A stretch of DNA of 45,563 bases from Candidatus Thorarchaeota archaeon (lineage in GTDB: Archaea > Asgardarchaeota > Thorarchaeia > Thorarchaeales > Thorarchaeaceae): contig PRDJ01000033.1 in NCBI GenBank assembly GCA_003345555.1, positions 1 through 45,563 of the forward strand. Direction: 5' to 3'. The position numbers and the translations under genes are program-made. Below are positions 25,888-34,700 of this stretch, piece by piece; within the stretch, counting starts at the first letter, position 1; each line of letters starts with the position of its first letter. The notes below the pieces were generated by a model that was given only the letters and a program-made list of their open reading frames with translations, searched no databases and was not told the origin of the DNA.

Positions 25888-26352
25888 TCAATCCTCTTGC
25901 TCCGGAAATGGTTGTTCCCTCCATATCCTAAAAGATTCGTACCAAAGGACAACGCAGACTGACACCAGAAGACCAACCAGAACGGCTGAGTACCATTCAA
26001 TGTAGGAAAGCAGCATGGTGGTCAGTGCAGCTGTGACTGATGTGTAGAAGGTGGCATAGAAAAGAAACCGAGGAACCATCAGTCGACCTTTACCAATGAA
26101 CATTCTCAGCACGCCAACCCTGACGTCGCGCCTCACTGTGTACTGCCCATGGACATCCTTGTCAACAAGACCCAGCTGCCTCAGATGTTCTAGGTGATGC
26201 ATTGAGAGAGAAGGACTGGAAAGCGCAGCCCCTCTCTGAATCTCTCTGGCGGTCATTGGCACGGGATGCCGAAGCATATACCAGTATACACGAAGAGTCC
26301 TGCCCTTTAGCGACTTGACCAGCTCTTCCTCGTCAGGCTCCTCGTCGGGCAT
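25888..26352 (-). CDS. Winged-helix regulator with two membrane helices
   Basis: 154 residues. An acidic N-terminus (PDEEPDEEEL) is followed by a winged helix-turn-helix (about 16-80), with TAREIQRGAALSSPSLSMHHLEHLRQLGLV as recognition region and GQYTV as wing. Two membrane segments follow (about 93-113 and 117-138) with a short tail. DNA-binding domains tethered to the membrane in this way occur in several archaea and may respond to envelope signals (inference). The next gene downstream encodes a secreted anchored protein, so the pair may be sensor and target. Confidence 0.75.
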   Translation of the reverse strand: MPDEEPDEEELVKSLKGRTLRVYWYMLRHPVPMTAREIQRGAALSSPSLSMHHLEHLRQLGLVDKDVHGQYTVRRDVRVGVLRMFIGKGRLMVPRFLFYATFYTSVTAALTTMLLSYIEWYSAVLVGLLVSVCVVLWYESFRIWREQPFPEQED

Positions 26353-26505
26353 TACCTAGCACCGCCCCATCATGTTGCCGAACCAATCGTCGCGCTGACT
26401 CTTAACTAATATCTTTCTGAACACACTCATCAGAATCACAAGGTAAGCCTCTTATACCCGCGACTTGACGACCAGTCTGAACGAGACGGAGTCGGTGAGT
26501 AGTCA

Positions 26506-26862
26506 ATGGCTTCCGTGAGAAAACCCATTACACCAAAACCTGTCAGAATGCGAGACAAGGTTCTCGTTATGCTGGAGGAGAGGTGCAAAGGTGATCAGTG
26601 CCAGCTGTGCGTCAGTTTCTGCCCTAAGAACGTCCTCTGTCTGACTGACAAGTACAACCGAAAGGGGTACCATCCAGTCACAGCTTGCGACATCGATGCA
26701 TGCACGAATTGCCAGTTCTGTGAACTAATCTGTCCGGACATGGCGATATATCTCGCTGACAGGGATGAAGCTGAGAAGGTTTTCAAGAGCCACGGGCTGG
26801 AGGAGGGCACCAAGATTCCAGAACTCGAGAATGATGCTGCAAAGGAAGGGGGGACCGACTGA
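26506..26862 (+). CDS. korD: 2-oxoacid:ferredoxin oxidoreductase, delta (ferredoxin) subunit
   Basis: 118-residue di-cluster ferredoxin with motifs Cys27/32/35/39 and Cys66/69/72/76, the arrangement seen in KorD; the first motif has a longer first gap. It passes electrons from the TPP/Fe-S catalytic subunit to soluble ferredoxin. It is the first gene of korDABC. A TATA-like CTTATACC lies near 26451. The KorA TTG start immediately follows this stop. Confidence 0.88.
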   Translation: MASVRKPITPKPVRMRDKVLVMLEERCKGDQCQLCVSFCPKNVLCLTDKYNRKGYHPVTACDIDACTNCQFCELICPDMAIYLADRDEAEKVFKSHGLEEGTKIPELENDAAKEGGTD

Positions 26863-27999
26863 TTGCCTCGGCGTGAGATTTTTACTATGGGAGACATTGC
26901 CTGCGCGGAAGGCGCGATTAGTGCAGGATGCCGATACTTTGGTGGCTATCCCATAACGCCCGCAACGGAAATCGCTGAGTGGATGGCTGTCAGAATGCCG
27001 GAGGTCGGCGGCGCGTTTGTTCAGTACGAAGATGAGATTGCCTCGATAACAAGCGCGCTGGGTGCTTCGTGGGCCGGGACAAAGGCGATGACTGCTACAT
27101 CCGGCCCCGGTGCAAGTCTCATGATGGAATCAGTTGGTCTTGCAGTCATGACGGAAACCCCAGTTGTTATTGTCAACATAATGAGAGGCGGTCCGAGCAC
27201 AGGTCAGCCCACGCGCGGACAGCAGGGTGATGTATTCCAAGCCAAGTGGGGCAGTCACGGTGACTATCAGATAATCGGACTGACACCGGCTTCAGTCCAA
27301 GAGATGTTCGATTTGACGGTTAGGGCTTTCAATCTCTCTGAGAGGTATAGGGTGCCTGTTTTTGTATTGGCGGACGAAGTCGTTGGGCATATGAGAGAAA
27401 AGCTTGTGATTCCTGACGAAAAAGACCTGAAACTCGTAGACAGGAAGATGCCAACTGTTGACCCCTCGGACTATCTTCCATTCAAGCCAGGCGATGATCT
27501 TGTACCGCCTATGGCATTGCTTGGCACTAAGTACCAGTTCTATGCTACTGGTTTGACGCATGATGAAAGAGGATATCCTACCGACAGCGACGAAGTCCAA
27601 ATCGAGCTGATAACACGGCTCAGTGAAAAAGTGCTCCGTCATGTGTATGATATAATCGACGTGGAGAAGTACATGCTTGATGATGCGGATATTGCAATAG
27701 TGGCGTATGGCACGCCTTCAAGAAGTGCGAGAAAGGCGATCAAAGATGCACGCGCCGAGGGCATCAATGTGGGCATGCTGAGACTGAAGAGCGTATGGCC
27801 ATTTCCGGAGAAAATCGTGTCTGAACTCGGTTCACAGGTCAGGCATATCATAGTCCCGGAGCAGAACATGGGGCAGATCTACTACATGGTCAGGGCATTT
27901 GCAGCGCCAACGCCCATTCACCTGATGACCAAGCCCGCTGGCACACCACAACTACCCGACGAGATACTTCAGAAGATCAAGGAGGTACACTCCCTATGA
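26863..27999 (+). CDS. korA: 2-oxoacid:ferredoxin oxidoreductase, alpha subunit
   Basis: 378 residues, the normal KorA length. GGYPITPATEIAEWM near residue 27 is the signature of the 2-oxoacid-binding Pyr domain. YEDEIASI with the conserved catalytic Glu, ATSGPGASLM, and MRGGPSTGQPTRGQQGD follow. The C-terminal transketolase-like domain runs from about 255. Together with KorB, C and D it interconverts a 2-oxoacid plus CoA with an acyl-CoA, CO2 and reduced ferredoxin; 2-oxoglutarate is the default guess but branched or aryl 2-oxoacids cannot be excluded. The start is TTG directly after the KorD stop, with a G-rich stretch upstream; ATG 26887 is an alternative. Confidence 0.92.
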   Translation: MPRREIFTMGDIACAEGAISAGCRYFGGYPITPATEIAEWMAVRMPEVGGAFVQYEDEIASITSALGASWAGTKAMTATSGPGASLMMESVGLAVMTETPVVIVNIMRGGPSTGQPTRGQQGDVFQAKWGSHGDYQIIGLTPASVQEMFDLTVRAFNLSERYRVPVFVLADEVVGHMREKLVIPDEKDLKLVDRKMPTVDPSDYLPFKPGDDLVPPMALLGTKYQFYATGLTHDERGYPTDSDEVQIELITRLSEKVLRHVYDIIDVEKYMLDDADIAIVAYGTPSRSARKAIKDARAEGINVGMLRLKSVWPFPEKIVSELGSQVRHIIVPEQNMGQIYYMVRAFAAPTPIHLMTKPAGTPQLPDEILQKIKEVHSL

Positions 28000-28838
28000 C
28001 GACGGCGCCAGCCACACTCGTGCATCCGATGTCCAAATACATCAGAGAAGATAGGCTGCCTTGGATCTATTGCCCCGGGTGTTCCATCGGGATAGCGACT
28101 GGCATGATAGTGCGGGCCATTGACAACATCGGCCTTGACTTCTCGAAGGTTGTATTTGTGTCGGGGATTGGTTGCAGCGGTCGCACGTCCGGCTACTTCA
28201 AGACAGGAACTTTCCACACGACTCACGGAAGAGCTATTCCATTCGCAACTGGTGTAAAAATCGCGAATCCTGACTTGGAAGTCATAGTGGTTGCGGGCGA
28301 TGGCGATTTGGCCGCCATCGGGGGAAATCATCTCATACACGCTTGCAGGCGTAACATAGACATGACCGTGGTCTGCATAAACAACTGGAACTACGGCATG
28401 ACAGGCGGGCAGTTTGGGCCCACTACAGAACATGAGAAGCTGACTCAAACAAGCCCTCCGCCAATAGGAAACATGGAGCATCCTTTCAATCTCATCAAGC
28501 TCGCTGCGTCGTCAGGTGCGACCTTTGTTGCACGCTGGACTGCCGTCCAGGTCCGCCGAGGTATAACGTCGATAGAGAAAGGAATCAAGAAGAAAGGCTT
28601 CTCATTCATCGAGATTGTCGGTGCCTGCCCCACCGCGTATGGAAGAATGAACAAGCTGGGCGAAGGCGTTGACATGCACAAGCACCTTCTCGAGGTTACA
28701 GACATTCAGAATGGGTTGCCACCACACGAAGCGGAGATTGAATACGATAAGAGGATAGTATGCGGGGAGTTTGTTGACATCGAAAAGCCTGAGTATACGG
28801 ACGTTCTCAAGCAGATGCATGCAAAGGTCAGGAAGTGA
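27996..28838 (+). CDS. korB: 2-oxoacid:ferredoxin oxidoreductase, beta (TPP) subunit
   Basis: 280 residues. The thiamine-diphosphate motif GDGD (101-104) to NN (129-130) is present, followed by YGMTGGQFGPTT. CPGC (26-29) and Cys60 (GIGCSGR) provide cluster ligands, and a further Cys lies in the C-terminal half. This subunit binds TPP and one 4Fe-4S cluster. It overlaps the KorA stop by 4 bases (ATGA) and leads into KorC. Confidence 0.94.
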   Translation: MTTAPATLVHPMSKYIREDRLPWIYCPGCSIGIATGMIVRAIDNIGLDFSKVVFVSGIGCSGRTSGYFKTGTFHTTHGRAIPFATGVKIANPDLEVIVVAGDGDLAAIGGNHLIHACRRNIDMTVVCINNWNYGMTGGQFGPTTEHEKLTQTSPPPIGNMEHPFNLIKLAASSGATFVARWTAVQVRRGITSIEKGIKKKGFSFIEIVGACPTAYGRMNKLGEGVDMHKHLLEVTDIQNGLPPHEAEIEYDKRIVCGEFVDIEKPEYTDVLKQMHAKVRK

Positions 28839-28843
28839 TTTGC

Positions 28844-29401
28844 ATGAGCCGTTACGAAATAAGAATCGGGGGCTTCGGCGGTCAGGGTATCGTGACGATG
28901 GCCGTGGTGATAGGAGAGTCTTCTTCGCTCTTTGACAAGAAGTATGTTGTACAGACTCAGTCCTACGGTCCTGAAGCCCGAGGTGGGGCGAGCAAAAGCG
29001 AGATAGTCATCAGCGACGAGGAGATCGACTATCCCAAGGTAATAGCTCCTGATGTCTTCATTGCGATGAGTAGGGCCGCGTATCTAGAATACGTTCATGG
29101 TCTGAAAGAGAACGGCGTACTGATAATCGACAGCGATTTAGTGAATGTGGAAAGCGAGTTGCCTCAAGGCGTCAGAGTATACAGGGTACCGGCCACGCGT
29201 ATTGCAGATCAAGAGGTCAGAAGCAAACAGACGACGAATGTTGTAATGATGGGAGCATTCGCAGCCATAACAAAAGCTATCTCTATCGACGGTCTAAGAC
29301 ACCAGATGGAGGAGCGCTGGCCCAAGTTTGTTAAGATCAACCACCTAGCCCTTGAACTGGGAATCAAGGCAGGTGAGAAGGCTCTCGCAGGTGAGTCGTA
29401 A
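28844..29401 (+). CDS. korC: 2-oxoacid:ferredoxin oxidoreductase, gamma subunit
   Basis: 185-residue gamma subunit, with GGFGGQGIV near the N-terminus, SYGPEARGGASKSEIVIS and the TNVVMMGAFAA region. The ATG at 28844 is chosen because AGGAAGTGA lies 5 bases before it; a GTG at 28835 in the same frame would overlap the KorB stop. It is the last gene of korDABC; the convergent activator ATPase gene ends 11 bases beyond. Confidence 0.93.
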   Translation: MSRYEIRIGGFGGQGIVTMAVVIGESSSLFDKKYVVQTQSYGPEARGGASKSEIVISDEEIDYPKVIAPDVFIAMSRAAYLEYVHGLKENGVLIIDSDLVNVESELPQGVRVYRVPATRIADQEVRSKQTTNVVMMGAFAAITKAISIDGLRHQMEERWPKFVKINHLALELGIKAGEKALAGES

Positions 29402-29411
29402 GGTTCTCGGT

Positions 29412-30191
29412 TTACTTGGTGGCTAGAATCGCTGCACCAAGAGCACCAGTTAGCTGAGGCTTTTCTGGTATCCAAAGAGGACTGTCAAGCTGCTTCGATA
29501 GGTAATGACGAAACGCAGAATTGAGAGCGACACCACCTGTTACGCCGATAGGAGTCGTGAGTCCGACTCTCCTCGCAAGAGCGCCAACCTTCGCTGCCAT
29601 GGCTGAATGTGCCCCCGCAGCGATGTCGGCAGGTGCGACACCCGTCCCAATCTTGCCCACGACTTCGCTCTCGGCAAAGACTGTACATGTGCTGCTGATT
29701 GTGCAGGGAGAAGTTGATTGAAGGGCGAGCGGGCCTAGGTCGTCAATCGATACTTCGAGGACCCGAGCCATCACCTCAAGGAATCTGCCCGTGCCCGCGC
29801 TGCATTTGTCATTCAGCTCGAAGTCGGTCGGCCGTCCGTTCGGCCCAATCTTGATTACTTTCGAGTCTTGGCCGCCCACATCTATCAACAGCCGAATGTC
29901 CGCATTCAACGAGTGAACGCCCACGCTATGGCAAGTTATCTCGGTCACGGCCTCGTGAGTGAACTCAACAGACGTCCGTCCGTATCCCGTACTGACGATT
30001 GGGAGACCTGCCAAGTCCTTTCCTGAAGCTTGCGAGAGCTCCTCCAAGACTCTCCGTACAGCGACAGGTGCTGACGAGCCAGTGGGTATCAGCGCACTAG
30101 CAAGAATGGTGCGCGACAAGTCGACAAGCACGCCCTTGGTTGTAGTCGACCCCACATCTAGACCAATCCCCATGGTTGCGCGCTTTGTCAA
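29412..30191 (-). CDS. 2-hydroxyacyl-CoA dehydratase/benzoyl-CoA reductase activator ATPase
   Basis: 259-residue ASKHA-fold ATPase, the length of HgdC-type activators. N-terminal GLDVGSTTTKG binds phosphate. The 4Fe-4S ligands are Cys130 (NDKCSAGTG) and Cys169 (SSTCTVFAESE), whose 39-residue spacing equals that of the Acidaminococcus activator as I recall it. C-terminal GGVALN follows. It works as a homodimer sharing one cluster, using ATP to fire one electron at very low potential into the dehydratase. There is only one such gene here, which argues against a classic four-subunit BcrABCD. The start is TTG with GGTGG upstream, 11 bases after the preceding subunit's stop. Confidence 0.93.
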   Translation of the reverse strand: MTKRATMGIGLDVGSTTTKGVLVDLSRTILASALIPTGSSAPVAVRRVLEELSQASGKDLAGLPIVSTGYGRTSVEFTHEAVTEITCHSVGVHSLNADIRLLIDVGGQDSKVIKIGPNGRPTDFELNDKCSAGTGRFLEVMARVLEVSIDDLGPLALQSTSPCTISSTCTVFAESEVVGKIGTGVAPADIAAGAHSAMAAKVGALARRVGLTTPIGVTGGVALNSAFRHYLSKQLDSPLWIPEKPQLTGALGAAILATK

Positions 30192-30202
30192 ATCACTGCC
30201 AC

Positions 30203-31435
30203 CTAGATGAACATCTCAAGTAGTGCATCAATTCTCGTCTGGATTTGTGCATCATTGAAGAGACGGCTATCTACCATGTCGCCCTCTATGACTACACCCG
30301 GCACTCCTGTCCGTTCCATAACGAGTTCCTTCGACACAAGCTGTCCCAGCGAGTATCGTTTGCAGGATCGGACAGAGAACATAATGAAGCCATCAAGTGA
30401 GTATTCCTTGATTAGCTCACACATCTTGTCGACCTTGGCCTCTAAGCCCTTGTTGAGATAGACGTTGGAATACACAGACACAACGCTGTCCACTAGGTCT
30501 GCACCACTGAGCGAGCCCGACCATGCATGAGTGTACGTGTCCGCAGGAAATACCACGCCCCTGGCAGCCAGCCCATTGAAGAAACGAAAGATTGTGAACC
30601 AAGGAGGAATGTCGTCCCAGAGAAGTCGTATCTTCTCGTCCCGGATTGCGCCCAGACCTTGCGCAACTCGTCCCTCCACCTCCTCAAGAAGTGCTTGATA
30701 GAATTCAACCGCAAGTTCTGTCCCACGCAAAGAGACAATAGGCGCCATTGCAAGGAATCTGTCGGCGCAATTCAATGGGCTTGGTCTGTTCCGACAGGCC
30801 TTCAAGCATCGTGTCCACAGGTCAATGCCTTTGCCTGAGAGATTCCCCACTTCTCGAAGGCGCTCTTCTGAGAATGTGGTGTGAAATGTAGTAGACAGAA
30901 AATCGATAAGCCTCATGACACTCTGGCGAACGTACTCCCTATGGTGAGGCGTCTGTTTGCCCTGTGTTGGAGGGGTATCGAAGAGAAAGACAGGTGCTCC
31001 GGTCATCTCAGATATGGCATCATACCATCTCAAGACAGTTCCACAGATGTTGTTGCATGCCAGCAACGCCTGAGGCTTCGGCAGTCCCTCCAGCGGGCTC
31101 TTCTCAGGATAGCGTGCCGCACCTATGCTGGACCGAGCGTATGAACAAAGCTCTTGGGAGTAACCCATCTCCTCTGCAAAGCCGCAAATCTGAGGACCGA
31201 CCTTCTGGGATCCGATGACTGCTCCGTACTGCTCAGGATAATTGACGCCCACGCCCATGGCCACAGGTATCTCAACGGGGAAGCCCGATGTGATCCATGC
31301 CAGCCTTCCATTTTCACTGGCAGCATGGCCCTCCAGCATATACCGAAACATGATTTGCTGCAGGAGTGAATTGGTGCGCAACTGTCTGTAGACCTTTTCT
31401 TCTGTTCTTTTTTCTTGCTCCGCCAATGTCGTCAC
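30203..31435 (-). CDS. 2-hydroxyacyl-CoA dehydratase/benzoyl-CoA reductase subunit (HgdB/BcrB-C family), first
   Basis: 410-residue Fe-S subunit. Cys84 (PQICGFAEE), Cys97, Cys127 and Cys131 (CNNICGTV) and Cys358 (SVRSCKRYS) lie where the family places its 4Fe-4S ligands and substrate pocket. Such enzymes dehydrate (R)-2-hydroxyacyl-CoA or reduce aromatic CoA esters through a ketyl radical after activation by the ATPase. Which reaction applies here is not decidable by eye. The GTG start overlaps the stop of the upstream subunit (GTGA), showing translational coupling. Confidence 0.9.
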   Translation of the reverse strand: MTTLAEQEKRTEEKVYRQLRTNSLLQQIMFRYMLEGHAASENGRLAWITSGFPVEIPVAMGVGVNYPEQYGAVIGSQKVGPQICGFAEEMGYSQELCSYARSSIGAARYPEKSPLEGLPKPQALLACNNICGTVLRWYDAISEMTGAPVFLFDTPPTQGKQTPHHREYVRQSVMRLIDFLSTTFHTTFSEERLREVGNLSGKGIDLWTRCLKACRNRPSPLNCADRFLAMAPIVSLRGTELAVEFYQALLEEVEGRVAQGLGAIRDEKIRLLWDDIPPWFTIFRFFNGLAARGVVFPADTYTHAWSGSLSGADLVDSVVSVYSNVYLNKGLEAKVDKMCELIKEYSLDGFIMFSVRSCKRYSLGQLVSKELVMERTGVPGVVIEGDMVDSRLFNDAQIQTRIDALLEMFI

Positions 31436-32718
31436 CTCTGGTTTCTGGACTTGATAGTTTCAAGGAAGCTCTGGAGGCGAACACCAAGCCGCTCCCGATC
31501 CGAAAGCTCGGGATCAATAGGGAGACGGAGGACAACAACTCCCGACTTCGATGCTGCTGCTTCAAGACTCGGTGCCTCAAACTCATCAGGGTCACAGAAC
31601 GATTGCTCGCATATGACTAGGCCGTCGATAGCCAAGTTTGTTAGAATATCCCTGACAAACGAAAGACGCATCTCAAGACCTTCTTGGGTCGGCTCTAAAG
31701 GAGAGGACAAAATGGATCTTGCGACAGACTCGAATGGATCGCCCTCCATGTCACACGGCCGTGTGAATGCTGTCTTGAAGCCGAATGTGAGAAGATCGAT
31801 GACAAGTGCGTTCTCCGAAATGCCTGCAGCAGACAGGAGAGCAACAAGAGCTCCTGGATCAATCATGCCACCAGCAACGGCTATTCTGGGTGAGTCCGTA
31901 TCATGTGCGAAAGTCAATCGTGTAAGATGCCCTTTCAGCAACTGTTGCCGGATTCTATTGATAGGCTCCAATGATTTCGACTTAGCGAGTGAACGCTGGG
32001 CCTGCGAAGCTGCACGTACAACCTCAGTAACTGACTTCTGGTCAGGGGACATTAGAAACGTGTGGATTAAGGCAGCCAGTTTCGAATATGGAAGAACTTG
32101 GGGAAGAATAGCCCTAGATGCGTACAAGAACTGTATTGATTCTCGGAATTGTCGAGTCAGACTTGCAGCCTCTTCAAACTCAGACAAGGAAAATGGAAGT
32201 CCGAAAGCCTTCTCGAGCATATTGCTCAGACTTCTGATTTCTTCTGCAAGGAAGTGTACACCCGCTTCGCCCTGATTTGCAGCAGGATAAGTAAGCCGGA
32301 ACACTGTGTCGTCAGGAAAGCGAACACGCCATATGTCACCCACATTGAGAAGTGAGTCGCAGGTGTTGCCCGGGAACAAGAGCGCGGCCAGGGGAGGCAG
32401 CTGATCATTCGCGCGTTGACTGAATAGGTTTCTAGTGTAGGAACAGGCAAACGTCTGCAGACTCGCCTCGAAAGCACCGACAACACCGGGTCTGGCACGG
32501 ACCAGTGATGGTACGAAGCCGTGAGCCATGATGATTTCCACAGGTGCATGCGGATAGATGTATCCTAGAGTGAGCTTCTCGGCAACGCCAAGTCTGAACC
32601 CCTGACTATTCGATTGTATTGTTGCTTGTTCATAACTCAATCTGGCGACCCTCGGTTGTTTGCTTTCGTGTCGAGCAATTGAATGCAACTGAGATTCATC
32701 ACGCCGTATCTTAATCAT
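31432..32718 (-). CDS. 2-hydroxyacyl-CoA dehydratase/benzoyl-CoA reductase family subunit, second
   Basis: 428-residue second subunit. YPHAPVEIIMAHGF near residues 55-67, Cys92 (FACSYTRN), Cys120 (PGNTCDSL) and, near the C-terminus, a CEQSFCDP segment follow the HgdA/B pattern. It differs from its partner in having an N-terminal extension of about 45 residues that I cannot match. It heads the three-gene operon (this, the 410-residue subunit, the ATPase). The ATG at 32718 lies 168 bp from the most likely start of the divergent acyl-CoA synthetase, so the two units may share a control region. Confidence 0.85.
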   Translation of the reverse strand: MIKIRRDESQLHSIARHESKQPRVARLSYEQATIQSNSQGFRLGVAEKLTLGYIYPHAPVEIIMAHGFVPSLVRARPGVVGAFEASLQTFACSYTRNLFSQRANDQLPPLAALLFPGNTCDSLLNVGDIWRVRFPDDTVFRLTYPAANQGEAGVHFLAEEIRSLSNMLEKAFGLPFSLSEFEEAASLTRQFRESIQFLYASRAILPQVLPYSKLAALIHTFLMSPDQKSVTEVVRAASQAQRSLAKSKSLEPINRIRQQLLKGHLTRLTFAHDTDSPRIAVAGGMIDPGALVALLSAAGISENALVIDLLTFGFKTAFTRPCDMEGDPFESVARSILSSPLEPTQEGLEMRLSFVRDILTNLAIDGLVICEQSFCDPDEFEAPSLEAAASKSGVVVLRLPIDPELSDRERLGVRLQSFLETIKSRNQR

Positions 32719-32885
32719 TGTGCTGGCGCCGTCGTTCTGGGTGCCAAGGACAAGAGGCCTTACTGAGGCAAAAGGCCGGTCTCTCTTCTGACAGAAGAGA
32801 TATCAGTCACGGATTCCATCAGCCACCTATTCTTGAATCCCACCAAACTCAAGAATCACAAAAAGAGAGTAGCGAGTGGACTGGA

Positions 32886-34643
32886 TTGGATGAGACATAC
32901 ATCTGGTACAAACATAAGTGGCCAAAAGAAGCTAGAAAGAAACTAGACTATCCCAAGGAACCATTGTATGCCATGCTTGACCGAGCGGCAGAACAGCATG
33001 GTAACAACCCATACACACTTTTCGAAGGTGCCTCGAAGACCTATGCACAGATACGTGATCATGCTGACAGAATTGCCAACTTCTTGGTCACTAGGGGTAT
33101 CAAGAAGGACACAAGGGTGGCACTCTTTCTGCCGAACGTGCCGCATTTCCCACCCATCTTCTTCGGCGCACTCAAGGCTGGAGCCACGGTTGTAACGTGC
33201 AATCCCATGTATAAGGCCGGAGAACTGAACTTTCAGCTGAAAGATTCGGGTGCCAAAGTCGTCTTTGTACTCGACCACCCAACCTTCACGCCGACCTGCT
33301 ACGAAGCCATAAAGGGGACCGAAGTGAACACGGTCGTCGTATGCAGCGTGAAGTCTTTCCTGCCCGGAGCAAAAGCGAAGTTGGGATCGGCGCTCGGCAA
33401 GATACCGAAGAGCCCCTCATATGAACCCGGAATCACCTTCTTCTATGACGACATAATAAAGAAGTATGAGCCTAAACCGCCGAAGATTCCCCATGACCCC
33501 GAGGAGGTTGCCTTGATTCTATATACAGGCGGTACGACTGGTACACCGAAAGGTGCAGCATTGAAGCACAGCAACCTAGTTTCCAATGTTCTTCAAGTCT
33601 ACGAATGGGTCAACCTCTCCCCAGAGGACATCAAGGACGCACCATCAAAAATACAACCGGAAAGGGAGGTGTTTATCGGAGCCCTTCCGTGGTATCATAG
33701 CTACGGGCTCACTTTGACCATGCTGATGTGCACACACCTCGCTGGGAAGCTGGTCTGCATCCCTGACCCGAGAGCTGGAAAACCACCCATGACAGCTCTT
33801 CTCAAGGATTTGCAAGATTACAAGGGCACCATTTTCTGCTGTGTGCCCGCATTGTATGCCGGCGTAGTTAACCATCCGAACGTGAAGAACTACGACCTGA
33901 GGTCTATCAAGGTATGTGGTTCTGGAGCAGCGCCTCTTCCGCCACAACTCGCAAAACAGTTCGAAGCAGTCACCGGCGCGGTGTTGTTCGAGGGCTACGG
34001 TCTCACCGAAACGTCGCCTGTCACGCATTTGAACCCCACAACCAGGAAAGATCGGAAGTTCGGCTCTATTGGTCTGCCTATTTCGGACACAATCTGCAAG
34101 ATTGTCGACATTGAAACTGGCAAGAAAGAACTGCCCGTCGGTCAAACAGGTGAAATAGCGATTTGCGGTCCACAGGTGATGAAGGGCTACTGGAACAAGC
34201 CGAAGGAGACAGAGGACGTCTTTCGCACCATCGATGGCAAGCGCTTCTTCCTTACTGGTGACATAGGGCACATGGATGAAGAGGGTTTCACCATAATCAG
34301 CGACAGGAAGAAGGAAATGATCAATGTTGGCGGGCTCAAGGCGTATCCGCGTGAGATTGAGGACACCCTGTACGAACATCCCAAGATCGCAATGGCAGCC
34401 GTCGTTGGTATACCCCGTAGCAAGGAGGACATGGGCAACGAATACGTCAAGGCCTTTGTAGTCCTGAAGAAGGGAGAGAAGGCAACACCTGAGGAAATAC
34501 TCGAGTGGGCCAAAGAGAAGTTGGCGGGCTACAAGAGACCGAAGGAAGTCGAAATCGTGGAGACGCTACCCCTCAGTCAAGTGGGTAAGGTACTGAGACG
34601 AGAACTCCGAATGAAGGAATTGCAGAAGAAAGGAATGGTTTAG
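32886..34643 (+). CDS. AMP-forming acyl-CoA synthetase (long-chain/aromatic type)
   Basis: ANL-superfamily ligase of about 585 residues: acid + ATP + CoA to acyl-CoA + AMP + PPi. Motifs: YTGGTTGTPKGA (about 214-224), GYGLTETSPV, TGDIGHMDEEGFTIISDRKK, and the catalytic Lys in SQVGKVLRREL. The open frame begins at 32718, but residues before about 57 look non-coding and have no family counterpart; TTG 32886 gives the usual N-terminus (YIWYKHKWPKEARKKLDYP). It is divergent from the dehydratase/reductase operon, so it probably makes its CoA substrate. A strong hairpin terminator follows. Confidence 0.88.
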   Translation: MDETYIWYKHKWPKEARKKLDYPKEPLYAMLDRAAEQHGNNPYTLFEGASKTYAQIRDHADRIANFLVTRGIKKDTRVALFLPNVPHFPPIFFGALKAGATVVTCNPMYKAGELNFQLKDSGAKVVFVLDHPTFTPTCYEAIKGTEVNTVVVCSVKSFLPGAKAKLGSALGKIPKSPSYEPGITFFYDDIIKKYEPKPPKIPHDPEEVALILYTGGTTGTPKGAALKHSNLVSNVLQVYEWVNLSPEDIKDAPSKIQPEREVFIGALPWYHSYGLTLTMLMCTHLAGKLVCIPDPRAGKPPMTALLKDLQDYKGTIFCCVPALYAGVVNHPNVKNYDLRSIKVCGSGAAPLPPQLAKQFEAVTGAVLFEGYGLTETSPVTHLNPTTRKDRKFGSIGLPISDTICKIVDIETGKKELPVGQTGEIAICGPQVMKGYWNKPKETEDVFRTIDGKRFFLTGDIGHMDEEGFTIISDRKKEMINVGGLKAYPREIEDTLYEHPKIAMAAVVGIPRSKEDMGNEYVKAFVVLKKGEKATPEEILEWAKEKLAGYKRPKEVEIVETLPLSQVGKVLRRELRMKELQKKGMV

Positions 34644-34659
34644 TTCTTCGCTAGCGTAG

Positions 34660-34700
34660 CCTCGTGTGGTCGTTGCACTACACGAGGCCGGCTTTTTCTT
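34660..34700 (+). terminator. Hairpin terminator after the acyl-CoA synthetase
   Basis: Perfect 8-bp stem CCTCGTGT / ACACGAGG (34660-34667 and 34680-34687) with a 12-base loop, followed by CCGGCTTTTTCTT. It lies 17 bases past the stop codon. Confidence 0.65.
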
